From assembly GCF_015644725.1 (NCBI RefSeq), contig NZ_CP064795.1:2602501-2666500 (forward strand): 64,000 nucleotides of DNA, read 5' to 3'. Made by a program: the position numbers and the translations under genes. Within the stretch, counting starts at the first letter, position 1; the number at the start of each line of letters is the position of its first letter. Under the pieces are notes generated by a model. It searched no databases. It was not told the origin of the DNA and saw only the letters and a program-made list of their open reading frames with translations. Source of the stretch: Salinimonas marina (lineage in GTDB: Bacteria; Pseudomonadota; Gammaproteobacteria; Enterobacterales; Alteromonadaceae). Positions 19,376 to 27,912 of the stretch are shown piece after piece.

Positions 19376-20179
19376 TTACCCATATCGAGTTATAATAGCC
19401 TGTATATGTTCAACCACCTGCTCGCATTGTTGCATGTCCATACCTTCTGGATGGGGGGTCGCAAACCCACCCGCATCATTATCGAAGTACTGACCCGAAT
19501 GTCTTTCAAAACCATCTTCTGAGGCTATGCGCACTAAAATATCGGCCCCGATATTTATATCCTTGCCATCCATCCCAAACCCCTCCTTCACCATTTTACT
19601 TGCTAATAAAGAGCCGGGATTAACCGCAATAATAGTCGGGCCGTTATTGTTATAGCGTTCCGCCAGACTCCGGGTCCACATAGTAATGGCAAGTTTGCTC
19701 TGCGCATAAGCTTCCATATCTGTGAGCCGAGCCTTACCCGCTAAAGCCTGCAAATTAACCGGGGCTTGAGCCGCGGAAGACAGATTAATAACCCGGCCGG
19801 ATTCACCCAGTACAGGAGCCAGATGCCGGGTGAGAACAAACGGCGCAATGGTGTTGACACAAAACCGGATATCCAGCCCCTCACGAGTGATAGGATCCGA
19901 CACTTTAAAAATACCCGCGTTATTAATAAGCACATCAATGTGTTTGTGCTCTGCAGCGACTTTTTTGGCTAATGCACTAACCTGCGCTAGCTCAGATAGA
20001 TCAGCCAGGTAGGTTTGAACGCGCCCGGATGAGAGACAAGCTAATTGCTGTTCAACATCTTTGAGTTTCTTAATGCTGCGCCCGTGCAATAGCAGATGAT
20101 GATTCTGCGAAGCTAACTTTTTTGCGGTGGCCAGACCGATACCGTCGGTAGCCCCTGTAATTAAGATAGTTTTTTGCAT
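19376..20179 (-). CDS. Short-chain dehydrogenase/reductase
   Basis: 267-residue classical-type SDR. The nucleotide-binding motif TGATDGIG is at about residues 7-14, NNAG is present, Ser lies in INLSSAAQ, and the catalytic Tyr/Lys pair is in AYAQSK. The overall form (LLLHGRS, long C-terminus) resembles retinol-dehydrogenase-like SDRs. It is followed on the same strand by nothing close, while the MDR gene sits 185 bp upstream, so the two may be co-regulated. Substrate unknown. Confidence 0.88.
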   Translation of the reverse strand: MQKTILITGATDGIGLATAKKLASQNHHLLLHGRSIKKLKDVEQQLACLSSGRVQTYLADLSELAQVSALAKKVAAEHKHIDVLINNAGIFKVSDPITREGLDIRFCVNTIAPFVLTRHLAPVLGESGRVINLSSAAQAPVNLQALAGKARLTDMEAYAQSKLAITMWTRSLAERYNNNGPTIIAVNPGSLLASKMVKEGFGMDGKDINIGADILVRIASEDGFERHSGQYFDNDAGGFATPHPEGMDMQQCEQVVEHIQAIITRYG

Positions 20180-20364
20180 AATGCGTGCTCTTTATAGTTC
20201 AGGGTCAGAAACCAGATAAGGCAAAGAAGCGGTACCTTTCAAAGCGCTGCCTTAGCATATTAACGCCATTTCTCGCGATGCCGAATCTGGGCAGAGCCAT
20301 AAGATAGCAACTGGCAACAATACGGTCTGCCGGTCAGACTATCTTTTATGGCCGGACAGTCTCG

Positions 20365-21366
20365 CTAAATTTCGATCACAACCTTGCCTATGGCCTGCCC
20401 GCTGGCTAAACGGGCATGGGCCTGGCCAACCTGGGCTAACGAAAAGCGCTGTTCATCCAGGACAGGCTGTAAACCACCCTGCTCCACAATCTTGGTTAAC
20501 TCATTTAGGATGTGCCCGTGTTGTGCCCGCATAGTATTGTGAATCATCGGAATCAGCATAAACACCACGTGCAAAGACAGCCCTTTAAAGTGGAGCGGCG
20601 TCAGATCTAATTCGAGCATAGAAATAGTTGATACAATTTGTCCATTGAGCGCGGCAGCTTCAAATGAATTTTTCATGTTTTCGCCCCCCACTGTATCAAA
20701 GACAATATCAAAACCCTTGTCATCGGTATGGCGGGCGACATAATCGGCCACTTTCTCGGTTTTATAATTAATGCCTTGGGCGCCCAGCTTTTCTATCAAT
20801 GCGAGTTGTTTGTCGCCTCCGCCTGTAGAATAAACCCCGGCACCAAAGTGTTTCGCAAGCTGCAGCGCCACGTGACCTACGCCGCCTGAACCACCGTGAA
20901 CCAATACCTTTTTGTCGCTGGTAGCATCTTGCTGAATCCCGGCTCGCATTAGTCCTTCATAGGCAGTGATAGCGACCAAAGGTAAGGCAGCCGCTTCTGC
21001 CATGGATAGATTAACCGGTTTTTTGGCAATTAAATCGATATCGGCCACCATGTACTCGGCTAAGGTGCCCTGAAGATCGCCCAGACCACCGGCGCATCCG
21101 TACACTTCATCGCCTTTGACAAAACCCGTTACACCTTCGCCGACTGCTTCTACCGTTCCCGCAAAGTCCATACCTAAAACGGCAGGCAATGCCGGAGCAA
21201 ACGGTAAATCCCGGCCCATCTCCCGGATCATGGTATCCACCGTGTTCACGCTGGTTGCTGCCACTTTTATTAACACGTGGCCCGGTTTGACCTGGGGGAT
21301 AGCGATATCCGCGGCTGCAAAAACCTCTTCGCCACCAAAATTCTTTACGACCATTGCTTTCATCAT
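20365..21366 (-). CDS. Zinc-type alcohol dehydrogenase-like / quinone oxidoreductase (MDR family)
   Basis: 333-residue medium-chain dehydrogenase/reductase. It has an N-terminal GroES-like domain (PGHVLIKVAATSVNTVD, VLGMDFAGTVEAVG), the NADPH-binding GGSGGVGHVALQLAKHFGA near residue 158, and a C-terminal HARLASGQAIGKVVIE. The Cys-rich structural zinc loop is absent, as in quinone reductase (QOR)-type members that reduce quinones or enones. The divergent LysR gene begins 113 bp away and is the probable regulator. Confidence 0.9.
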   Translation of the reverse strand: MMKAMVVKNFGGEEVFAAADIAIPQVKPGHVLIKVAATSVNTVDTMIREMGRDLPFAPALPAVLGMDFAGTVEAVGEGVTGFVKGDEVYGCAGGLGDLQGTLAEYMVADIDLIAKKPVNLSMAEAAALPLVAITAYEGLMRAGIQQDATSDKKVLVHGGSGGVGHVALQLAKHFGAGVYSTGGGDKQLALIEKLGAQGINYKTEKVADYVARHTDDKGFDIVFDTVGGENMKNSFEAAALNGQIVSTISMLELDLTPLHFKGLSLHVVFMLIPMIHNTMRAQHGHILNELTKIVEQGGLQPVLDEQRFSLAQVGQAHARLASGQAIGKVVIEI

Positions 21367-21479
21367 TGCTGTTCTCCGTTAGTTGACGAAGAAAAGTATA
21401 TTCCCTACCAATTGAATTGATAATAGAGCAGAATAAACAATCACTTTATAGTTTTTATTGATAATTGTTGTTGATAAGC

Positions 21480-22370
21480 ATGAATATTGACCATCTCAAA
21501 TTGTTTGTCAGGGTTGCCAGTACCCACAATATCAGCATGGCCGGGCAGGAAGCCGGTGTGTCGCCCGCTGTGGCAAGCGCGTATATCAATAAACTTGAAG
21601 AAGGACTTGGCGTCAGGCTGTTGCATCGCACAACCCGCAAAGTCTCCCTTACCGAAGAAGGAGTTAGCTTTTTACCCCACGCCGAAGATGTACTGGCAAG
21701 TATAGAGGCTGCCCGGGCGTCCGTAGGCGCAGGCGTATCCTCGCCAAGAGGCACCTTACGCGTGGCCGCTCCGGCTTCGTTCGGACGCATGCATTTGCTG
21801 CCGGCACTCAATGACTTCTTCGAACGCTATCCCGAATTAACTATAGATTTAAAACTGTCGGATACCATTATCGATTTGGTTGAAGGCGGGTTTGATATTG
21901 CTATTCGCAACTCAGCCCTTAAAGACTCCAGCCTGGTGGCCCGTAAGCTGGCTGAGGACAGTCGAATTTTGTGTGCGTCGCCAGAGTATCTGGCCTGCTA
22001 TGGACAGCCACATTCGCCAGACGATTTGAATTCTCATCAATGCATCGCCCTGATGGGGCTGGATAACTGGCAATTTACCACCCCCAAAGGGGTCACCAGC
22101 ATTAAGGTACGGGGCCGTCTTCGAACCGACAATGGCGAGGCGGTACGTGATGCCTGTATCAACGGACTGGGGATCACCATCAACTCTCGTTGGAGTGCGT
22201 CCCAGGCGTTGAAGGAAGGCAAACTGGTTCAGCTGTTAAAGGACTATCCGCTGGTATCCAACACCGCTCTTTGGGCGGTGTACCCCAGCTCAAGATTATT
22301 AGCCCCTAAAGTCAGGGCTTTTATAGATTACTTTTCAGAAAAGTTTGGTGATGAGTCGTATTGGGGCTAA
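21480..22370 (+). CDS. LysR-family transcriptional regulator
   Basis: 296-residue LTTR. The winged helix is at residues 1-60 (MNIDHLKLFVRVASTHNIS, then SPAVASAYINKLEEGLGVRLLHRTTRKV) and the effector-binding domain is at about 90-290, typical of the CrgA/AaeR group. The ATG at 21480 gives the standard MNIDHL start; an upstream in-frame TTG (21465) would add five unlikely residues. It is divergent from the MDR gene, the usual layout for a LysR regulator and its target. Confidence 0.92.
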   Translation: MNIDHLKLFVRVASTHNISMAGQEAGVSPAVASAYINKLEEGLGVRLLHRTTRKVSLTEEGVSFLPHAEDVLASIEAARASVGAGVSSPRGTLRVAAPASFGRMHLLPALNDFFERYPELTIDLKLSDTIIDLVEGGFDIAIRNSALKDSSLVARKLAEDSRILCASPEYLACYGQPHSPDDLNSHQCIALMGLDNWQFTTPKGVTSIKVRGRLRTDNGEAVRDACINGLGITINSRWSASQALKEGKLVQLLKDYPLVSNTALWAVYPSSRLLAPKVRAFIDYFSEKFGDESYWG

Positions 22371-22750
22371 GCGTGTTTGTCACCCTTTACCGAAAAAAAT
22401 GTGGCTCGGTGCACAAATAAAAGCCTGCAATAAGGATACGCAATCACCGACGATAATTGAGAAAACAGTTTTGTCTGATAATAAATTATTTCGTCGTAAG
22501 CAGCGCTTATGTTGGTATAAACCGTTATCTCCGGCAACAGCAGTACGAGTAGCAAAAAGTATTTTTGCGGGCTTTTTGCTTCTTATATCCGATTTCGTGC
22601 CGGCCTGTAAAAATATAAGCTGGTGCTTGTTGGTGCTTCGCGTCGCCTGTGCGGCGCAGCTTAGGCCGGTAATCAGACTGTCTATTAAACCTTCTAAAAC
22701 GCCTCAAAATAGGCTATCTATTAAAACAATAATAAGAAGAGAGGCATAAT
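22371..22750. other. Unassigned intergenic region
   Basis: 380 bp between the LysR gene and the DUF1761 gene. A plus-strand frame across it overlaps the LysR end and encodes a Lys/Arg/Cys-rich sequence without a domain, so no gene is called. Confidence 0.45.
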
Positions 22751-23139
22751 ATGAATGACATTAATGTGCTAGCCGTAATCGTTGCAGCGGTATCCAGTTT
22801 TGCCCTGGGCGGCATCTGGTATTCTAAACTGCTATTTGAAGAGACCTGGGTGCGCGCTAGCGGGGCGCCGCCTCAGCCCGGACACCCGGCAAAGGTGTTT
22901 GGACTTAGTTTTCTTTTTTGCCTGATCGCCGCTCTGGCTTTCGCGGCGTATTTGGGTCCTGCCCCGAATTGTCCAAAGCGTTATTGTCCGGTCTGATGGT
23001 GGGAGCATGTTTTGTGGCTACCAGCTTTGGAATCAACTACCAGTTCTGCCAACGTCCTGCGGTCTTACTGGCTATCGATGGCGGCTATCATATCGCCCAG
23101 TTTACCCTGTTCGGTCTGGTATTTGGTCTTTGGCATTAA
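22751..23139 (+). pseudogene. DUF1761 membrane protein (frameshifted as read)
   Basis: Small inner-membrane protein of unknown function. The N-terminus (AVIVAAVSSFALGGIWYSKLLF) and C-terminus (ATSFGINYQF, GGYHIAQFTLFGLVFGLWH) are those of DUF1761, but they lie in different frames. The junction is CCCCGAATTG at 22962-22971; reading CCCCGGAATTG restores PAPELSKALLSGLMVG and gives about 129 residues, normal for the family. About four membrane helices are predicted by eye. It is one of several single G/C losses in this window. Confidence 0.85.
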
Positions 23140-23825
23140 TATGGACATTTGAGCACAACTCAAGTCTGGCGCCTGAGCGCTAACCCTCACCGTCGCCGCC
23201 TGCTTTTACTTACCACCCTTTTTCGGCGATGCAAAATGAGCGCTCTCTATTTAAAGGGCGCTCCCGAAGTGCTGCATACCCCTAAAGCACATATCGGAAG
23301 CATCTACCAATCCAAAACACAAGATTTGCGGCGGTATTATGCTGCACAAACAGCCAGCAGGTTTCATGGACACTTAGATTTCGTGCATAGATTTCGTGGA
23401 CACTCACTTTCTAACAGACTCTATGGACACCCACTTTATTGCTCAATAACCGTAGGGTGAATAGCCAGGCGCTGTACATATCCCCCTGACCTAGGAAACA
23501 TAACTTTTATAACTCTGAGGGTTGCAGGGGTATCGCAGGCTTTGGTGGGTGTCCATGTTGGACGATGTTGGACGCCGTGATTGGGTGTTAGTGGGTGTCC
23601 ATACCTAAAATTAGGTGAGTGTCCATATTCAGGACGAGTGACTTTGGTGAGTGTCCATGTTCAGGACGCCATGTGCTGGTTCTATCTCCTTTACCTGATT
23701 CCAGGCGTTGTAAATATATTTCCAAAGCGGTATCGCTTACTAACATGCCTTTCGCATACGTATGTTAATAGCGGTGAAACCTGGCTTCACTTAGGCTGGG
23801 CCTTTTAATTAACAGGCATGGCTTA
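23140..23825. other. Gene-free region holding a second REP-like cluster
   Basis: 686 bp with no supported ORF. 23367-23657 contains the inverted GTG(A/G)GTGTCCA clusters described separately; the rest is unassigned. Confidence 0.6.
23367..23657. repeat. Two opposed clusters of a GTGRGTGTCCA repeat
   Basis: The left cluster, reading in the reverse direction as TGGACACTCAC or TGGACACCCAC, has members at 23367 (partial), 23397 and 23424. The right cluster in forward direction has GTGGGTGTCCA at 23545 and 23591 and GTGAGTGTCCA at 23615 and 23647, several followed by TATTCAGGACG or TGTTCAGGACG. The 110 bp between them is unique. The core resembles the GTGACTGTCC repeats near the RAYT gene but differs by one base (GAG/GGG for GAC), so it is probably a related REP family with its transposase elsewhere. 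Confidence 0.75.
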
Positions 23826-24536
23826 ATGACACCCACATTTATATTGAAAAACAAGGTTGCTATCGTTACCGGCGGCGCCAAAGGCCTGGGCCTGACGCTC
23901 ACCGAATCACTACTCGCGCAAGGCATGCAGGTTGCGATTTGTGGCCGCGACGGCATCGCGCTTTAAAAAGAAGGTCAACGGCTGTCAACAACTTACCCTG
24001 AACAGCTATTCTGGCAGGAGTGTGATGTTAGCCAGGCTGAAGAGGTGGAAACCTTCGTAGATGAGGTTACGCAACGTTTTAACCGTATCGATGTGCTGAT
24101 CAACAACAGCGGCTTTGGCAAGCAAACCCGGGTATGGGAAGCCAGTGAAACAGACTGGGACGAGGTGATGGAAACCAATGTGAAAGGACCTTTTCTGCTG
24201 GCCAGAAAAGTGGTGCCTGTCATGATATCGCAACAGTCTGGTTATATCGTAAACATTGCTTCGCAGGCGGCGCTCAATGGTTACGCCAATGCCGGAGTTT
24301 ACTGCGCGTCGAAGTTTGCTCTGGTCGGTCTGGCAAAAGCGCTACAGGAAGAGGTGCGGGAGCATAACATTCATGTTCACTCTTTAAACCCGGCATTAAT
24401 TCCGTCACATCGCAGTTCTGACGAGGCGATTGATGAAGGGTTGGTGCAAAACGAGGATATTGCCAGTACCTTACTGTTTTTACTTAAACAACCTCGCCGG
24501 CTAAAAATCGAAAATATCGGTATGTGGGGTTTTTAA
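23826..24536 (+). pseudogene. Short-chain dehydrogenase with in-frame stop
   Basis: A complete SDR-type frame runs from ATG 23826 to 24536 apart from one TAA at 23964-23966. The N-terminal part has TGGAKGLG (nucleotide binding). After the stop the chain continues with NNSGFG, ASQAA, the YCASK catalytic motif and SLNPALIP. Without the stop it would be 236 residues, a normal SDR length. The change is a substitution rather than a length change, unlike the other broken genes here, so it may be a real nonsense mutation. If the 3' part is translated alone, it lacks the cofactor site. Confidence 0.8.
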
Positions 24537-24564
24537 GGCTTTAAATATTAAAAAGGACTACTTT

Positions 24565-25565
24565 ATGATGCTGGCGTGGGTCAGAACACTGATAATTGCT
24601 TGCTCGCTTTATGCCCCCGTGTGCGCAGGTTTTGAAATCATTGCGCACCGTGGGGCCTCAGGATATCTGCCTGAACATACTCTGGCGGCAGCCACCCTCG
24701 CCCATAGTCAGGGCCCTGACTTCATTGAACAGGATGTGGTGATGACCAAAGACCATATTCCGGTGGTCTTGCATGATGTTCAATTGCAGGATGTGACCAA
24801 TGTTGAGCAGGTTTTTCCCGATCGTCACCGCGCCGACCAACACTTCTATGCCATCGACTTTACGCTGGCCGAACTACGTCAGTTAAGTATTCATGAACGG
24901 CATAATTCGCAGGGCGAAGCGGTATTCAGCCAGCGTTATCAGGGAGACAGTGGTGGCTTTCGCATCGCTACTCTGGTGGAGCATATTGAGCTTATTACCC
25001 AGCTGAATCGTCAGTTTGCAGTCAATATCGGGTTATATGTTGAGATTAAAGCGCCTGCATGGCACCGGCGTCAGGGTGTGGATATTTCTGACGCGGTTAT
25101 AACGCTTATTCAGCATCAGGTGGCCCGGATATGTCAGTAGTACTGCAATGCTTTGATTTTGCTGAAATCCGCCGCATAAGAACAAACCTGGAGTACAAAG
25201 GGCAGCTGCTCCAGCTGGTAGGCGAAAACAGTTGGAATGAATCTGCTACCGACTATGACTGGCTGATGAGCCGTGCCGGACTGGCGCAGGTAGCTAAGGT
25301 AGCAGATGGGTTAGGTCCGTGGTTGCCGCAAATATATGAACAAACCTCTGCCAGCAATGATCTTGAAGTACCTGCATGGGTGGCGATAGCCCGGCAACAC
25401 GGCTTAACAATCCATCCCTATACCTATCGTCAAGATGCTTTGCCGGATAATCTCAGCGGTCGCTCGCTGATTCATTATTTACAACATACCCTTAAAGCCG
25501 ATGGTCTGTTTACCGATCAAGTGCCGGCAGTCAAAGCCCGGCTTAGTCATAGTGCAGCTGATTAG
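24565..25565 (+). pseudogene. glpQ: Glycerophosphodiester phosphodiesterase GlpQ-like (frameshifted as read)
   Basis: Periplasmic GlpQ hydrolyses glycerophosphodiesters to glycerol-3-phosphate plus an alcohol. The signal peptide ends near CAG (residue 22). The catalytic region is IIAHRGASGYLPEHT, with EQDVVMTKD and VLHD following. The frame breaks at GGCCCGGATATG (25122-25133): adding one G in the GG run gives ARDMSVVLQCFDF and links to the second half, which ends at 25565. The repaired length is about 333 residues. The stop overlaps the motY stop on the other strand. As with rsxA and argS, a missing base in the assembly is the simplest explanation. Confidence 0.88.
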
Positions 25566-26434
25566 CCTTTTGACAGCCGCACCACCACCCGCCGGTTTAA
25601 TGCCCGGGTATCGCTGGTAGTATTAGAGGCGATATGACGCTTTTCGCCGTGTCCGGTAATTTCGATACGGTCATCCGCCACCCCCAGTGCAGTAAGGTAG
25701 CCTTTAACCTCGCCGGCCCGTTTTTCAGAAAGCTGCTCATTGGTCCACCGGCCACCGTAGCTGTCGGTATACCCATCTAATAACACCAGCTCGAGGTTGT
25801 TGTCTTCCTTCAAATACTCACCAATCATGGTCAGCCGCTTCTGGGAATATTTGGTAAGCTCAGTACTGTTTTTTTCATAAGAAAGCACGGTATAAGCAAT
25901 ATCATCAAAACTGTACGGCAGCAATTGCGACACGCACTGGACAAACTCATGATAGGTGGGTCTGAAATTGCTGGCATTTAACGCCACCGCGACTTTATCA
26001 TGGCGGTTATACCAATCCTGATAATACAGGGTTGGCCAAAATCCTTTTTGCAGTTCGCTGAGCATGGTCCAGGCAGCCTCTTCAGGCAAATCCCCGTGGT
26101 ATTGCTTGCGTAACTGCATATTGGCAATTTTACGTGGCGCCTGGCCAGGCATCCATTTTGGCGGCACCGCGTAAACCGAAGCGACAGAAAACTTCTTTGG
26201 GAGCAGCGCCATCTGCATATCAAATTCCATATTCAGCTGCTTTGAAGCCACACTGACAAACTTAGCTTCACCGTAACCGGGGACCTTGTGACTCAGCTCA
26301 CATTGCAATCTGGACTGGCCTGCCAGGATCCAGTCGGAGCTTTCCACAGTGGCAGAGTACTGACGCATTGCGCCTGTCGCGGACAGACTGCACAGAAAGC
26401 TTACCGCAATTATTAAGCCTTGCCTGAAGTTCAT
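25562..26434 (-). CDS. motY: MotY-like flagellar stator T-ring protein
   Basis: 290-residue periplasmic protein with a signal peptide (about 1-22) and a C-terminal OmpA-type peptidoglycan-binding domain (LVLLDGYTDSYGGRW, LSEKRAGEVKGYLTALGV, NRRVVVRL). The N-terminal part follows the Vibrio MotY pattern (YSATVESSDW, LQCELSHKVPGYGEAKF, YQDWYNRHDKVAVALNA). MotY forms the T ring that holds the Na+-driven PomAB stator. No other flagellar gene is in the window. It is convergent with glpQ, overlapping by four bases. Confidence 0.9.
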   Translation of the reverse strand: MNFRQGLIIAVSFLCSLSATGAMRQYSATVESSDWILAGQSRLQCELSHKVPGYGEAKFVSVASKQLNMEFDMQMALLPKKFSVASVYAVPPKWMPGQAPRKIANMQLRKQYHGDLPEEAAWTMLSELQKGFWPTLYYQDWYNRHDKVAVALNASNFRPTYHEFVQCVSQLLPYSFDDIAYTVLSYEKNSTELTKYSQKRLTMIGEYLKEDNNLELVLLDGYTDSYGGRWTNEQLSEKRAGEVKGYLTALGVADDRIEITGHGEKRHIASNTTSDTRALNRRVVVRLSKG

Positions 26435-26651
26435 CTTTATACACCGTGCTACATTCTATGTTTAAGATATCGTCATTAATCAAAAAAAGTTTAGCACACA
26501 TTTACATCGTTACCGGAGTTGTCAGCTATCGGCGCGCGCGAGAGCAAAGCTGGATATGCCCGGCCATTACTGAGATAATTTACCGCGGTTCGTGCTTTTA
26601 GCGGAGTTATCCGTTGAAACCGAAATTATTTTGCCTGTCTTCAGAGGAATT

Positions 26652-27356
26652 ATGTCAGACGATAACACCACCTTATCCACGCGCTTTCGCGGTTACTTTC
26701 CCGTTGTCATTGATGTGGAAACCGCCGGCTTTAATGCTGCTACCGACGCCCTACTTGAGATAGCAGCCGTCACCCTGACCATGGATAAAGATGGCAACCT
26801 GGTGCCTGATCAAACCTTTCATGCACATGTAGAACCCTTTGAGGGCGCCAACCTTGAGCCCGCGGCACTGGAGTTTAACGGCATTGATCCCCACTGTGCA
26901 TTGCGCGGAGCCGTTGATGAAACCCAGGCTATGAAAGACTTATGCAAAACCATTCGAAAAGCGCAAAAAGCGGCAGGATGTCAGCGTTCGGTGATTGTGG
27001 CGCACAACGCTACCTTCGATCAAAGCTTTGTAAATGCCGCCATTGAGCGCAGCAATATTAAACGCACTCCGTTCCACCCGTTTGTGTCATTTGACACCAC
27101 CAGCCTGGCCGGTCTGGCGTTGGGTCAGACCGTGCTGGTTAAAGCATGCCGTGCTGCCGGTATTGCGTTTGACCAAAGCGAAGCCCACAGCGCGCTTTAT
27201 GATACGCAACGCACCGCCGAGCTGTTTTGCTATATGGTGAATCGTTACAAAGCATTAGGAGGCTGGCCGCTGCCGGTGCCAGACAGTGATGATGACAGCA
27301 AACAAAAAAAGGCTGCCGACACCTCTGTCTCAGATACCGACAACCCACCCGCCTGA
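26652..27356 (+). CDS. rnt: Ribonuclease T
   Basis: 234-residue DEDDh 3'-5' exoribonuclease that trims the 3' ends of tRNA and other stable RNAs. Asp/Glu of motif I are in VIDVETAG (D21, E23), HNATFDQSF gives motif II, and [13 protein letters not shown] gives the motif III His and Asp. ATG 26652 has an AGAGGA site four bases upstream; an in-frame GTG at 26592 would add 20 residues absent from the family. The acidic tail SDDDSKQKK is longer than usual. A terminator lies at 27448-27482. Confidence 0.95.
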   Translation: MSDDNTTLSTRFRGYFPVVIDVETAGFNAATDALLEIAAVTLTMDKDGNLVPDQTFHAHVEPFEGANLEPAALEFNGIDPHCALRGAVDETQAMKDLCKTIRKAQKAAGCQRSVIVAHNATFDQSFVNAAIERSNIKRTPFHPFVSFDTTSLAGLALGQTVLVKACRAAGIAFDQSEAHSALYDTQRTAELFCYMVNRYKALGGWPLPVPDSDDDSKQKKAADTSVSDTDNPPA

Positions 27357-27447
27357 AGCCGTTGGCTAGCCGGCGGCCAGTACGGGAAGCAGCAAGCCGG
27401 TCCTGCCAGCCTGAGCGTGGCAAACAATCAAAGATTGCCGTTTTTCC

Positions 27448-27482
27448 CCGCTTTCCAGGCCCCGGAAGCGGAGATTTTTTTT
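27448..27482 (+). terminator. Rho-independent terminator after rnt
   Basis: The stem CCGCTTTCC / GGAAGCGG (27448-27456 / 27464-27471), with one bulged T, is followed by AGA and eight Ts. It lies about 90 bp past the rnt stop. Confidence 0.75.
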
Positions 27483-27638
27483 AATGGCACTCAAGCTTAA
27501 TAATTTTCTTTTCTTGCAGCTTTTAGTTAGTGATTACTCTGTCGGTATAGCCCACCGCTCAAGCGCTCAAAAATACCCCAATAATTTTTCATGCAAACGC
27601 GAATGATTTTCATCCCAATCTGTCTTGCATTGAGTGCA

Positions 27639-27657
27639 AATAGCAATTATTATCATT
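27639..27657. promoter_or_regulatory. Fur box upstream of bfd
   Basis: AATAGCAATTATTATCATT. On the other strand it reads TGATAATAATTGCTA, matching 12 of 14 positions of the TGATAAT-N-ATTATCA Fur core. It lies 26 bp before the bfd start, as expected for an iron-repressed gene. Confidence 0.65.
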
Positions 27658-27683
27658 TATATAGTAATCACGAGGTTTTATTG

Positions 27684-27878
27684 ATGTACGTATGTATGTG
27701 CTACGGCGTAACAGACAAAGCAATTATGCAGGCGGTAGAAGATCATGGTGCGGGTAATTTGCGTGAACTTCGTGAGGTCATGGAGATTGGCAGTCAGTGT
27801 GGCAAATGCATCAGTATGACGCAGCAAATCATCGATTCGACCATAATCGACGAATCCTTATTCCGCGAAGTCTGTTAA
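27684..27878 (+). CDS. bfd: Bacterioferritin-associated ferredoxin
   Basis: 64-residue 2Fe-2S protein that reduces and releases iron from bacterioferritin. Cluster ligands C4, C6, C39 and C42 (MYVCMCYG; SQCGKC) match Bfd. ATG 27684 follows a CGAGG site, and longer upstream starts add residues with no family support. A Fur box in front implies induction in iron starvation. No bfr gene is adjacent. Confidence 0.93.
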   Translation: MYVCMCYGVTDKAIMQAVEDHGAGNLRELREVMEIGSQCGKCISMTQQIIDSTIIDESLFREVC

Positions 27879-27912
27879 TACCGCGTGTAACGGTCTTACC
27901 CCATACCTCGCA

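Larger units (their letters stand above)
27357..27683. other. rnt-bfd intergenic region with terminator and Fur box
   Basis: 327 bp. It contains the rnt terminator (27448-27482) and a Fur-box-like site before bfd (27639-27657). Nothing else is supported. Confidence 0.6.

Noticed and set aside
22345..22749. 134-codon plus-strand ORF after the LysR gene
   Set aside because: Overlaps the LysR end, has a start inside it and shows no recognisable domain.
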